From NCBI GenBank assembly GCA_964547995.1, contig CAZJRB010000130.1, positions 1 through 19,826 of the forward strand: 19,826 bases of DNA, written 5' to 3'. Below the pieces are notes generated by a model. The model was not told the DNA's origin. It was given only the letters and a program-made list of their open reading frames with translations, and searched no databases. This DNA is from CAZJRB01 sp964547995. Lineage in GTDB: Bacteria > Planctomycetota > Planctomycetia > Pirellulales > Thermoguttaceae. The stretch's first letter is position 1, and every line of letters starts with the position of its first letter. Of the stretch, positions 13,265-19,826 are shown one piece after another. Both the position numbers and the translations under genes were made by a program.

Positions 13265-13352
13265 GGGCTCCGACATCAGGCCCAACAAGGCCACCAACCG
13301 CTAGGCGGTTTCATGAACTGGGAAACACGTTTCTCCAGTTTGATCGGAGCCC
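13265..13352 (-). ncRNA. Multibranched structured leader sequestering the ribosome binding site
   Basis: An outer perfect 9-bp stem (13344-13352 with 13265-13273) closes a multiloop of three hairpins: 13316-13340 (AACTGG with CCAGTT extended by GAAA with TTTC), 13296-13310 (AACCGC, loop TAG, GCGGTT) and 13279-13292 (GGCC with GGCC). The GGAG that serves the 529-residue gene lies within the 3' strand of the outer stem, five bases before the ATG region. Such a fold could be a translational switch, a protein-binding site for autoregulation, or an element end. Confidence 0.55.
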
Positions 13353-13418
13353 CCACTTTCGCAACCCCCCATGGCGATGACATACAACTCGTTGGTCTGA
13401 GGCGAAGCCTCGCTAGTT

Positions 13419-14537
13419 CTATTTATCGGTTGTCGTTTCCGCCTTCTTGGGGATGTCAGGTTCGGTGGTCCACCTCACCGCTTGGAAATTCGTTTCACGT
13501 CCTCGAACGCGTTGATAAGATGGAGTATCTGGAGGCGACGGTGTTGCATCCTCCTTGAAGACGATAAAGCAGTTCGGAAGAACTATCTGAAGTTTCTTGA
13601 CGCCACTTGCGGTAACGTCTGTGTTGCTAAGATAGAGAAACTCAAGGGCCTCCAATTCTTCCAGGTGTTTCAAACTAGCATCGCTAATGCGGATTTCTTC
13701 GAGACCGAGTTCCCTGAGATGGGGAAAACATTCTACGTGTGCCAATCCGACATCGGTAACGTGTGTCCAGTTGAGCCAAAGGTGAGTGAGGTTGTTCAAT
13801 TCTTTCAGATGAGCCAACCCAGCATCCGTGATTCTCGTACCGCTGGGATCCAAGATTCTGAGGTTCTTCAGCCCTTGCAGGTGTGCAAGACCATCGTCCG
13901 AGATTTCTGTACCAAAGAGATAGAGAGTCTCAAGGCTCGTCAAGTCTTTGAGTTGCTCTAGGCCGACATCACCGATGTGTGTGTAAGCCAAACACAGGTT
14001 CTTAAGTTGAGGTAGCCTTGAAAGATGTTTTTTAAGCTGCTTCAAGTCGTCGTCGGTGACGCGAGTTCGTCGCAGGTCTACATCGACAACGGGTGATAGG
14101 AAGTCCAGACCAACCAGTTGTCGAGCCCAGGAAGGTGGCGACTCGGCATCCCATACATGATAGACACCACTGAATTCGTAAGCGTACTCGACGTGTCCGC
14201 CTAGACTCTCGATTGCTACTATCGCTTCCTGCTGCCTCTTCGTCTGCTGCATCTTCCAGCCGAACCACCCACCCACAACGGCAACACAGACCATCAACAA
14301 CAGCGGCGTGATGACTGTAAACTGAAAGCTGCCACGGTCCCACCTCCGCAGCAATAGAGCAATACCGAACCAAACGAGCAGAATGGCGAGCGTCGCAAGA
14401 AAGGCAGCGACGCCGCCCAGACACATCCACCCGCTGTGGCGATTGAGAAGGAGCAAGCATAGTTCGACTGCGAGCAGCAGAGCGACCAGCTTTGCTGGGG
14501 TTGGGGTGAACCAACGGGTTTTGGAGGCTTCGCTCAT
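13419..14537 (-). CDS. Membrane-anchored leucine-rich repeat protein
   Basis: A 372-residue protein with three predicted membrane helices (about 15-32, 39-63 and 73-94) followed by a linker (KMQQTKRQQEAIVAIESLGG) and a leucine-rich-repeat domain over roughly 145-330. The repeats have 24-25-residue spacing of the form L-x-x-L-x-L-x-x-T-x-I-T-D-x-G-L-A-H-L, the bacterial/planctomycete type. The C-terminal 40 residues are polar and irregular. The LRR face probably binds a protein partner; no enzymatic domain is present. The ATG overlaps the stop of an upstream LRR remnant as ATGA, suggesting former translational coupling. A hairpin GAGGC-GAA-GCCTC just after the stop (about 13399-13411) may be the transcript end. 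Regulation is not evident. Confidence 0.83.
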   Translation of the reverse strand: MSEASKTRWFTPTPAKLVALLLAVELCLLLLNRHSGWMCLGGVAAFLATLAILLVWFGIALLLRRWDRGSFQFTVITPLLLMVCVAVVGGWFGWKMQQTKRQQEAIVAIESLGGHVEYAYEFSGVYHVWDAESPPSWARQLVGLDFLSPVVDVDLRRTRVTDDDLKQLKKHLSRLPQLKNLCLAYTHIGDVGLEQLKDLTSLETLYLFGTEISDDGLAHLQGLKNLRILDPSGTRITDAGLAHLKELNNLTHLWLNWTHVTDVGLAHVECFPHLRELGLEEIRISDASLKHLEELEALEFLYLSNTDVTASGVKKLQIVLPNCFIVFKEDATPSPPDTPSYQRVRGRETNFQAVRWTTEPDIPKKAETTTDK

Positions 14538-14716
14538 GGGTAGTAGTCAATTCGACACTCTGGCAACGCCTGCCGAAGTTTCTCCGCACCATTGTGGGTG
14601 ACCTGTGTGTTGATGAGCCACAGCCTTCTGAGGTTGGTCAGCCTCTTCAGATGCTTAATCGGCGCGACCGCCGCCCTCTGCCTCTCAGCCGCCACCATCT
14701 TGCACGCAAACCAACT
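14534..14716 (-). pseudogene. Internally deleted LRR membrane protein remnant
   Basis: The frame carries SWFACKMVAAERQRAAVAPI, which parallels WFGWKMQQTKRQQEAIVAI at residues 91-109 of the intact downstream LRR protein, then jumps straight to one final repeat and C-terminus (LTNLRRLWLINTQVTHNGAE to CRIDYYP). The membrane helices upstream and most repeats are missing, so this is an internal deletion of a tandem paralogue. The open frame extends to a GTG at 14836 inside a large palindrome, but the first 40 residues are repeat-derived. Its TGA overlaps the next gene's ATG. Confidence 0.62.
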
Positions 14717-14801
14717 GCGATGCTCCAAACACCGGGGCGAACTTGTTGCACGAGTTTCATTCCGTGTTTGCTTTGAGACAGCACCCGTTATCCCCTTGGA
14801 A

Positions 14802-14859
14802 AACTTTGGGCCGGGTGGCCCCGGGGGATTGCTCACCCGGGGCCACCCGGCCCAAAGTT
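14802..14859. repeat. 58-bp perfect palindrome (24-bp arms)
   Basis: Arms 14802-14825 and 14836-14859 are perfectly complementary over 24 bases around a ten-base loop; the arm begins AACTTTGGGCCGGGTGG. It starts eight bases after the stop codon of the zinc-ribbon gene, so transcripts of that gene would end in a very stable hairpin. Perfect conservation of both arms suggests recent insertion or constraint. It also marks the upstream limit of the LRR remnant. Confidence 0.92.
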
Positions 14860-14866
14860 ACCACTT

Positions 14867-15523
14867 CTAACCGGACGAAGCAGCAATCATTGCAATCATC
14901 ACGAGAACGCCGAAGAGAATGATAACGGCGGCGGCGATGGCCCAGTTCATCCAGAAGTTGCCGAGTCTCCGCTGTTCGCGTTCTTCCTTCAACGCCTTTT
15001 CGCGGCGGCCCTCGATGCTGCGGTCCCATCGCAAGACGAACTCTGCTTCGCAAACCGGGCAGATCGCCTCCTGGTTGAGCATTTCTTTGGGGGTCTCGAG
15101 GATGTGGCCTCTCGGGCAGGGGATGTGGAAGATGTTGGGGTCGGTTCTTTGCCTCTGCTCGAAGAGATTTTCCGGGGCGTCGACATCGGGGATGAGATCG
15201 CCGATCCTTCCGGCAGAAGCGATTTCCTGCTCTTCCCCTCCTTCGTCGTCGGAGGCGAAACCGAAGAACGCCGCCGCGCCCGGCCGGTCCTCCCGCGTTT
15301 CCACCGGCTCCTCCTCTTCATCCTGCGCCTCCACGTAATCCCCTTCCTCGTAATACGGCTCTTGGGCCGGGACGACGGGCGAGCCTGGAGGATCGGGCGG
15401 GTCGCCGGCCGGTTCCGGAATCAAGAATTCCGTTTGGCAATAGGGGCACATGCAGGGCTGGCCTATCTGTGTCTCGTCGCCCTGAAGCAAATGGCCGTGA
15501 GGACAGTAAAATTGAAAAGCCAT
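14867..15523 (-). CDS. Double zinc-ribbon protein with C-terminal membrane anchor
   Basis: A 218-residue protein of unknown role and a type common in planctomycetes. Two zinc-binding knuckle pairs are visible: C7/H11 with C26/C29 (CPHGH, then CMCPYC) and C136/H140 with C155/C158 (CPRGH, then CPVC). Between them is a Pro/Glu/Asp-rich linker of about 90 residues with a long acidic run near 58-75. A basic, Glu/Arg-rich helix (171-186) leads to one membrane helix at about 191-215, so the protein is tail-anchored with its zinc domains in the cytoplasm. The start is the only one preceding the first knuckle; the ribosome binding site is weak (GAGAAG). It diverges from the S1-domain gene. Confidence 0.83.
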   Translation of the reverse strand: MAFQFYCPHGHLLQGDETQIGQPCMCPYCQTEFLIPEPAGDPPDPPGSPVVPAQEPYYEEGDYVEAQDEEEEPVETREDRPGAAAFFGFASDDEGGEEQEIASAGRIGDLIPDVDAPENLFEQRQRTDPNIFHIPCPRGHILETPKEMLNQEAICPVCEAEFVLRWDRSIEGRREKALKEEREQRRLGNFWMNWAIAAAVIILFGVLVMIAMIAASSG

Positions 15524-15878
15524 GATAACGTCTCTTCTCTTCTCTCCGCTGATCCCCGGCGGAGGTCACAAGCAGCAAATCTATTATTCCATGGTGACGG
15601 AAGATCGTCTATCCATTTTGTCTCGACGGATACACACTATGGGCACATGCAGATAACACTGCAAGGGGGACCCAAAGGCAAACGGATTCGAGCCCAGCCG
15701 GTGTCTGACATCCCGGGCCAATGGCCTTGAGAAGTCGAAATCGGTGCGAAACGGCCCTTTGAACGGGTATGGGCGGTTTGCTAAACTAGATATGGGTTTT
15801 GTGTGGACGTATTTTGACAATGACATTCGGCGTAGACACGAAACAACCGGCTTTCTAGACAATCAAGGGGGATCGACC
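15524..15878. other. Divergent intergenic region, zinc-ribbon and S1 genes
   Basis: These 355 bases hold a candidate S1 promoter at 15759-15787 and a second, poorer TTGACA at 15814. No tRNA, small gene or repeat was recognised. A promoter for the zinc-ribbon gene must lie here too, but none stands out. Confidence 0.6.
15759..15787 (+). promoter_or_regulatory. Candidate promoter of the S1-domain gene
   Basis: TTGAAC (15759-15764), exactly 17 bases, then TAAACT (15782-15787); four of six consensus bases in each box. It would give a leader of about 85 bases. The evidence is moderate only. Confidence 0.38.
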
Positions 15879-17435
15879 TTGACGAGCAACGGTGCCGCGA
15901 ACTCGGGCGAAACGCCTGCTGCTGATTCGACCCGAGAAACACCGCAGCAGGAGGGCCCTCGGCGGCAAATTCTGATCGGTTCCCAGCGCGACCCGGCGGC
16001 CTCTCAGGCCCGGCGAAAGCGCGATTGGGAGCCGATTGTGGAACCCGACTCCAAACAGGAAGAGGCCTCGGAAGAGACCGCTGAGCCGGTTGCCGGCGAG
16101 GCGGAAGTGCCCCGGAAGCCGCTCCCGGTGACTACGGAATCGTTGGTGGCCGAACTGGACGGGCCACCCAAAGGACCGCCGGTCGGCAAGATCCCACCGC
16201 CGAGCGTCCGCGACCAACTCCCGCCCGATCTCGAAGCCGAACTCACCGAGGCGCTCGACGACACCCCCTTCGAGGAATTGATCACCGGCGACGATGATGC
16301 GATCTCCAAGCAGCCGGCCTTGGAAGAAGAGTCGCGGCACACCGGGCGGGTCGTGGCGGTCCGCAACGACGACCTGTTTGTCGAGCTGGGAAGCCGCGAA
16401 CAGGGCGTCGTCTCGTCGAAGCAGTTTGAAGAGTTGCCCGACATTGGAACCGAACTCGAGGTCATCGTGCAGCGGTTCAACCGTGAGGACGGCCTCTATG
16501 AGTTGATCGTCCCCGACACGGCCGCCAGCGTGGGCGACTGGGACGATCTGCACGAAGGGATGCTGGTCGAGGTCCGCGTGACCGGTCACAACACCGGCGG
16601 GCTCGAGTGCGAAGTGAACCACATCCGCGGGTTTATTCCGATTAGCCAGGTTTCACTCTACCGCGTCGAGGACCTGGCGGAGTTCGTCGACGAGAAATTC
16701 ACGTGCTTGGTGACCGAGGCGAACCCGCAGCGACGCAACCTGGTGCTCAGCCGCCGCGCCGTTCTGGAGCGCGAGAAGGAAGCGGCACGGCAGGAGTTCC
16801 TCGAATCGCTCGCTCCCGGCCAGATCCACGAGGGCGTGGTCCGCAAGATCCTCGACTTCGGGGCGTTTGTCGACATCGGCGGCCTCGACGGCCTGTTGCA
16901 CGTCAGCCAGCTCGCGTGGTACCGCGTGAACCATCCGAGCGAGGTCCTTACGGAAGGCCAAACGATCAAGGTCAAGATCGAGAAGATCGACCATGCGACC
17001 GGCAAGATGAGCCTCGGATACCGCGAGATGCTCGAAAATCCGTGGTCCAAGGCCGAGCGGAACTATCCGCCCAACGCCGTCGTCAAGGGCAAGGTCAGCA
17101 AGCTCATGGAGTTCGGGGCGTTCGTCGAGGTCGAGCGGGGCGTCGAGGGGCTGGTCCATATCTCCGAACTCTCGCACAAACACGTCCGGCGCCCCGGCGA
17201 CGTCGTTCAGGAAGGCGACGAAATCGAGGTGCTGGTCCTCTCCGTCGACGCGGAGGCCCAGCGGATGAGCCTTTCGCTGCGGCAGACCATGGAGCCCGAG
17301 CCGGAAGAGAAGAAAGAAGGCGGACCGGAGTCCGCCCCGGAGACCCCCGCCAAGCCGAAACGCAAGAAGCCGGCCAAGCCGCTGAAAGGCGGGCTCGATC
17401 GATCCGGCGGCGGGGAGACCCGGCTGAAGTGGTAG
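15879..17435 (+). CDS. Four-domain S1 RNA-binding protein (ribosomal protein S1-like)
   Basis: Four S1 OB-fold domains are visible in the 518-residue product: about 153-212, 225-293, 315-382 and 399-468. The last two are the best conserved (GVVRKILDFGAFVDIGGLDG; GKVSKLMEFGAFVEVERGVE, then GLVHISELS). A 150-residue acidic, Pro-rich leader and a Lys/Pro-rich tail flank them. This resembles S1 of small-subunit ribosomes, which holds mRNA for initiation, though bacterial S1 commonly has four to six domains and the long N-terminal extension is unusual. TTG 15879 is chosen because GGGGGA lies six bases upstream; an in-frame ATG at 15744 would add 45 non-homologous residues and lies upstream of the predicted promoter. 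Other S1-domain roles (RNA decay, Tex-like) are less likely. Confidence 0.82.
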   Translation: MTSNGAANSGETPAADSTRETPQQEGPRRQILIGSQRDPAASQARRKRDWEPIVEPDSKQEEASEETAEPVAGEAEVPRKPLPVTTESLVAELDGPPKGPPVGKIPPPSVRDQLPPDLEAELTEALDDTPFEELITGDDDAISKQPALEEESRHTGRVVAVRNDDLFVELGSREQGVVSSKQFEELPDIGTELEVIVQRFNREDGLYELIVPDTAASVGDWDDLHEGMLVEVRVTGHNTGGLECEVNHIRGFIPISQVSLYRVEDLAEFVDEKFTCLVTEANPQRRNLVLSRRAVLEREKEAARQEFLESLAPGQIHEGVVRKILDFGAFVDIGGLDGLLHVSQLAWYRVNHPSEVLTEGQTIKVKIEKIDHATGKMSLGYREMLENPWSKAERNYPPNAVVKGKVSKLMEFGAFVEVERGVEGLVHISELSHKHVRRPGDVVQEGDEIEVLVLSVDAEAQRMSLSLRQTMEPEPEEKKEGGPESAPETPAKPKRKKPAKPLKGGLDRSGGGETRLKW

Positions 17436-17450
17436 GTGGCCGTTTCCTCG

Positions 17451-17520
17451 GGAAGGTCGAGGTCTTCTTCGTGGTAGCGATCGTTTCCGCGACGGTTTTC
17501 TCAGCCGAGAGCGACCTTCC
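17451..17520. terminator. Inverted repeat between convergent gene ends
   Basis: GGAAGGTCG (17451-17459) and CGACCTTCC (17512-17520) are perfect complements 52 bases apart. They flank the convergent S1 and oxidoreductase stop codons; the right arm lies in the oxidoreductase coding end. The long loop argues against a standard intrinsic terminator, so a shared bidirectional transcript end is only a possibility. Confidence 0.3.
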
Positions 17521-18679
17521 GGGAGTCATTTTTGGCGCTCTCGACGGCCGCCTCGACGAACTTCATGTGCTTCACGCCGTCGTCGATGTTGGCGTACTTG
17601 CTGCCGTCGCACTCGAACGGCTCGCCGGCGTTGTACTTGCGGACGTCCTTCTCGAATTCGCGGTGCAACCGGGCAAAGGCGTCGTGGAACGCCTCGCCGT
17701 GGCCGGGCGGGATGGTCGGCTCGTCGAGCAGGAACTGCGGGATCTCGCCCAGGGCGCCGTCACTGGGGCCGAGCGCGCCTCGCCAGTACTCGCGATCCGG
17801 CTCGCCGGGGAGGCGGAGGACGACTTTTTCGGGCTCTTCCTGCCTCCAGATCAGCGTACCCTTGTCGCAATTGACCTCGATGCCCAGGTCGTTGAGGTGC
17901 CCGATGGCGATCTGGGTCGCCCGCACGAGCGCCCGGCCGCCGTTCGACAGTTCGCAGTAGGTGGTGAAGTGGTCGTCGAGTTGCCGGCCCGGCAGGAACG
18001 TCTCGATCATGCCGCGGACGGAAGTGACCTCCAGGCCGGTGACGAACCGCAGTTGCATGTAGGCGTGGGTGCCGATGTCGCCGCCGCAGCAGCTTGCGCC
18101 GGCCCTGGCCGGATCGACCCGCCACGAGGCCTGCTGCTGGCCTTCGTCTTCGAGCTTGGTCGCCAGCCAGCCCTGAATGTAGTACGCGTCGACCCAGCGG
18201 ACGTCGCCGAGTTTGCCGCTTTGGACGATCCAGCGGCTGAACCAGCTCGACCAGTGGCCGAGGTAGGTATGGGCAATTCCGAAGGGGATCTTGGCTGCCG
18301 CAACCGCCTTGGCAAGGTCTTCCGATTGTTGGCTGGTCACCGTCAGCGGCTTCTCGCAGAAGACGGGGATGCCCGCCTTGATGAGTTTCATTGCCGGATC
18401 GTAGTGGACGAAGTTGGGCGTGACGATCAGTGCATAGTCGATCCGCTCGCCCATCGGTTTGGCGGCCTGATCCTCGATCATCGCGTCATAGCTCGGGTAG
18501 CCCTGGATTTCGTACGGCCAGCCGGCGGCGTACTCCATGGCCAGATCGGGGTCTTCGTGCAGGGCCCCGCAAACGACCCGACGCGTTCCGTCGAAGTGAA
18601 TTGCCTTCTGGTGCGGGTTTACGATAAACGCCCCGCCACCGCCGCCAATCAGGCCGACTTTGAGCACTCGATCCGACAT
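17501..18679 (-). CDS. Gfo/Idh/MocA family NAD(P)-dependent oxidoreductase
   Basis: A 392-residue dehydrogenase of the family acting on sugars and inositols. The Rossmann motif is GGGGGAF at 12-18, the catalytic Lys lies in CEKPLT (EKP at 109-111), and the conserved GGDIGTHAYMQL at 199-210 supplies the Asp and His of the active site. The sequence is cytoplasmic, with no signal peptide. Start ATG 18679 has ACGGAGG eight bases upstream; the open frame continues upstream to 18907, but that part is non-homologous and crosses the promoter. Transcription probably comes from the promoter at 18739-18766. The specific substrate is unknown; the DUF1080 gene elsewhere in the window is a frequent genomic companion, as both handle oxidised (3-keto) sugars. 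Confidence 0.9.
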   Translation of the reverse strand: MSDRVLKVGLIGGGGGAFIVNPHQKAIHFDGTRRVVCGALHEDPDLAMEYAAGWPYEIQGYPSYDAMIEDQAAKPMGERIDYALIVTPNFVHYDPAMKLIKAGIPVFCEKPLTVTSQQSEDLAKAVAAAKIPFGIAHTYLGHWSSWFSRWIVQSGKLGDVRWVDAYYIQGWLATKLEDEGQQQASWRVDPARAGASCCGGDIGTHAYMQLRFVTGLEVTSVRGMIETFLPGRQLDDHFTTYCELSNGGRALVRATQIAIGHLNDLGIEVNCDKGTLIWRQEEPEKVVLRLPGEPDREYWRGALGPSDGALGEIPQFLLDEPTIPPGHGEAFHDAFARLHREFEKDVRKYNAGEPFECDGSKYANIDDGVKHMKFVEAAVESAKNDSRKVALG

Positions 18680-18738
18680 GTCTTCTACCTCCGTCAATCT
18701 TGTGGAATGTTCGCGACAAGCACACCGTAATGGTGAAG

Positions 18739-18766
18739 ATTGTACCCGGCCGCATGGCCCTGTCAA
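18739..18766 (-). promoter_or_regulatory. Strong sigma70-like promoter of the oxidoreductase gene
   Basis: Minus-strand TTGACA (18761-18766, perfect), 16-base spacer, TACAAT (18739-18744, 5/6). Transcription would begin near 18732, about 53 bases before the ATG. Confidence 0.72.
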
Positions 18767-18896
18767 TGCACCGGCCGGGCGATTGGCTCCGATTTTCCGC
18801 CGCCGACACTCTACCTTGCTTGTGCCGTCGGTATCGCCGCCGAGTGTGAAGACGAAAGGCCTCCAGACCCCAAGTGTGCCAAGAGTCGATCCACGG

Positions 18897-19100
18897 CCGG
18901 GACCCATAAGTAACGATCAGGCCGAGCAGTTGCCAGGCAGGGTAGTCGAGCAAGGCGCCGGCAGTGGAGGCGTCGTAGAGGTTGAAAGGCACGTCGTCGC
19001 CCGCGGCGTGCTGCTAGTCCGGCGACGGTCCAGACGGCCGTGTTGGCGGTGGCGCCATCGGTCGTAACGGTGCGGTGGTCGTAGGCCGAAGATCGACGGG
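18897..19100 (-). pseudogene. Frameshifted remnant of an unidentified protein gene
   Basis: Two adjacent minus-strand frames read like protein: TVTTDGATANTAVWTVAGLA in the first, then after a shift near 19005 DVPFNLYDASTAGALLDYPA and WQLLGLIVTYG in the second. Third codon positions are almost all G or C, as in the genuine genes here. I do not recognise the family. Either a disrupted gene or chance; the first reading is favoured by codon bias. Confidence 0.33.
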
Positions 19101-19250
19101 GGGGGTGGCCATCCCCCCAGACACAGTTTTGGTCAACAGAATTCGAGATTTCCACTTCTGTGCTCTTCCTTGTGCTCTCTACCTTTTTGGTCAACCGGAT
19201 CGTGAGTTTCCGGTGGTAGTGCGCGACTTACCACTCACCACTCGATATTA

Positions 19251-19362
19251 AGCGAGCGGCAGAAAAGAATTTACCCGTAGCCACCGTCGCCAGACGGTGG
19301 ATCAAGCGGCATTCCACCGTCTGGCGACGGTGGCTACGGGGAGAACTTCACCTGCCGCTCGC
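19251..19362. repeat. 112-bp nested inverted-repeat element (MITE-like)
   Basis: An inner perfect 28-bp inverted repeat (arms 19274-19301 and 19313-19340, 11-base loop; the arm begins CCCGTAGCCACCGTCGCC) is nested within an outer 11-bp repeat (GCGAGCGGCAG at 19252-19262, complement at 19352-19362). The outer arms are bordered by TATTA on the left and TTATA on the right. No protein is coded. I recall GCCACCGTCGCCAGACGGTGG as a frequent planctomycete intergenic palindrome. Confidence 0.88.
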
Positions 19363-19417
19363 CTTATACTCGGTAACGCTTCAGCCGAATGGCGAGACGC
19401 GGGTTTTCCCCGGGGAA

Positions 19418-19696
19418 CTGTAGGGAACGGCCTCTGTACTACTAACCTCAAACATCGTTAAGTTTTTGACAAAGATTCTTGGCCAATCGACTGTAACACG
19501 TTATTCGCAAAAGCTTTAGAGGGCAGGGTTCAGGGTTCAGAATTTCCGTGCAAACGTGTCCTCAGAGTCCTGAACCCTCAGCCGTCAACTTTCCTCCTTT
19601 GGTTGCGGCCTCGGCCGCGCTAAGCCGTTCCGCGAATCGGCCAGGCAGCGTTGGCGGCCGTCGCGCTCGGAACGCCACAGAGGGCGTTCCCTACAG
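19418..19696. repeat. 20-bp inverted repeat spanning 279 bp
   Basis: CTGTAGGGAACGGCCTCTGT (19418-19437) is complementary to 19677-19696 with a single mismatch. The right arm is part of a smaller hairpin (GGAACGC 19669-19675 with GCGTTCC 19684-19690). The enclosed DNA holds no recognisable gene; it includes a CAGGGTTCAGGGTTCAG tract and an AT-rich stretch around 19440-19520. It may be a non-autonomous element or two copies of one dispersed repeat in opposite orientation. Confidence 0.72.
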
Positions 19697-19781
19697 GACT
19701 TGCGATCTCTGGTCTCTCAATGTGTTTAGGGGCGGCCGATGAATAACTTGCCGGATTCCGGATTCAAGAATAAGTAAATAT

Positions 19782-19826
19782 CCTCCCGCGTAGCGGGAGG
19801 CTTTAGGAAGGCCCCCCAAGGGGGCC
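19782..19826. repeat. Two adjacent hairpins at the window edge
   Basis: CCTCCCGC (19782-19789) pairs with GCGGGAGG (19793-19800) around GTA, and GGCCCCC (19810-19816) pairs with GGGGGCC (19820-19826) around CAA. The window ends at the last base of the second stem. Either could terminate transcription, but no T-tract follows within view. Confidence 0.7.

Larger units (their letters stand above)
18680..19826. other. Repeat-rich region without an intact gene
   Basis: No intact gene was found in these 1147 bases. The parts that can be described are the oxidoreductase promoter (18739-18766), a frameshifted coding remnant (18897-19100), an inverted-repeat element (19251-19362), a 20-bp inverted repeat with arms 19418-19437 and 19677-19696, a partial heptamer-like tract (CAGGGTTCAGGGTTCAG at 19524-19540) and two terminal hairpins. 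A minus-strand open frame at 18811-19194 is not protein-like as a whole. Confidence 0.6.

Noticed and set aside
11321..13385. Terminal inverted repeats of an element around the 529-residue gene (GTATCATCAAGTCGCC near 11321 against GGCGATGACATAC near 13373)
   Set aside because: The match needs internal gaps and leaves only short blocks; no flanking target duplication was seen. Ends must come from comparing copies.
15814..15842. TTGACA at 15814 as the S1 promoter
   Set aside because: The base run at -10 distance (CACGAA) has almost no match to consensus.
15744..15878. ATG 15744 as the S1 start
   Set aside because: The extra 45 residues are unlike any S1 leader, the codon precedes the best promoter candidate, and TTG 15879 has a strong ribosome binding site.
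15855..16622. A 255-codon minus-strand frame opposite the S1 gene
   Set aside because: Antisense shadow; the plus strand has S1 domains.
18680..18907. Upstream extension of the oxidoreductase to 18907
   Set aside because: The extension crosses the predicted promoter and ribosome binding site, and the family fold starts at the 18679 ATG.
1..19826. CRISPR array, tRNA, rRNA or replication origin
   Set aside because: No regularly spaced direct repeats, no tRNA-like TTCGAAT arm in context, no rRNA motif and no DnaA-box cluster were seen. The heptamer arrays are tandem, not spaced.

Overview
The window reads as chromosomal DNA of a planctomycete (Planctomycetota, probably a Pirellula-like lineage), judged by gene content and not by any marker gene. 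Supporting content: a secreted DUF1080 protein, a giant secreted PQQ-type beta-propeller protein with an N-terminal methyltransferase-like fold, a LamG plus HzsA-related dihaem protein, a membrane LRR protein, a two-zinc-ribbon tail-anchored protein and a Gfo/Idh/MocA oxidoreductase. The gaps are packed with GC-rich palindromes. No rRNA, tRNA or CRISPR array was seen, and no integrase gene.

Layout. 50-844 (minus): DUF1080 protein. 1022-2821: an accessory island of two genes or gene pairs, each ending in an integron-type attC site. The first is a GNAT acetyltransferase. The second is a VapC-like PIN toxin with a small partner, its own promoter and a perfect 14-bp palindrome. No integrase lies in the window, so this looks like a short attC cluster without an integrase. 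A 104/105-bp repeat starts exactly at the recombination core of both attC sites. 2864-10562 (minus): a probable two-gene operon of the HzsA-related dihaem protein followed by the methyltransferase/PQQ fusion, driven by a good sigma70-like promoter at 10602-10630.

10682-14859: a scrambled region. It holds a glycosyltransferase lacking its C-terminal half, a hairpin-rich gap, an unrecognised 529-residue winged-helix protein whose ribosome binding site is buried in a multibranched leader RNA, an LRR membrane protein, and an internally deleted LRR paralogue that overlaps it by ATGA. 14867-18679: ordinary chromosome, with the zinc-ribbon protein divergent from a four-domain S1 RNA-binding protein, which converges on a Gfo/Idh/MocA oxidoreductase. 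18680-19826: no intact gene; a strong promoter, one frameshifted gene remnant and several long inverted repeats.

The DUF1080 protein, the oxidoreductase and the secreted propeller and dihaem proteins fit a saprophyte that oxidises complex carbohydrate outside the cytoplasm; that link is inference. The two places most worth attention are the attC cluster (1684-2821) and the 529-residue gene with its structured leader (11243-13352).
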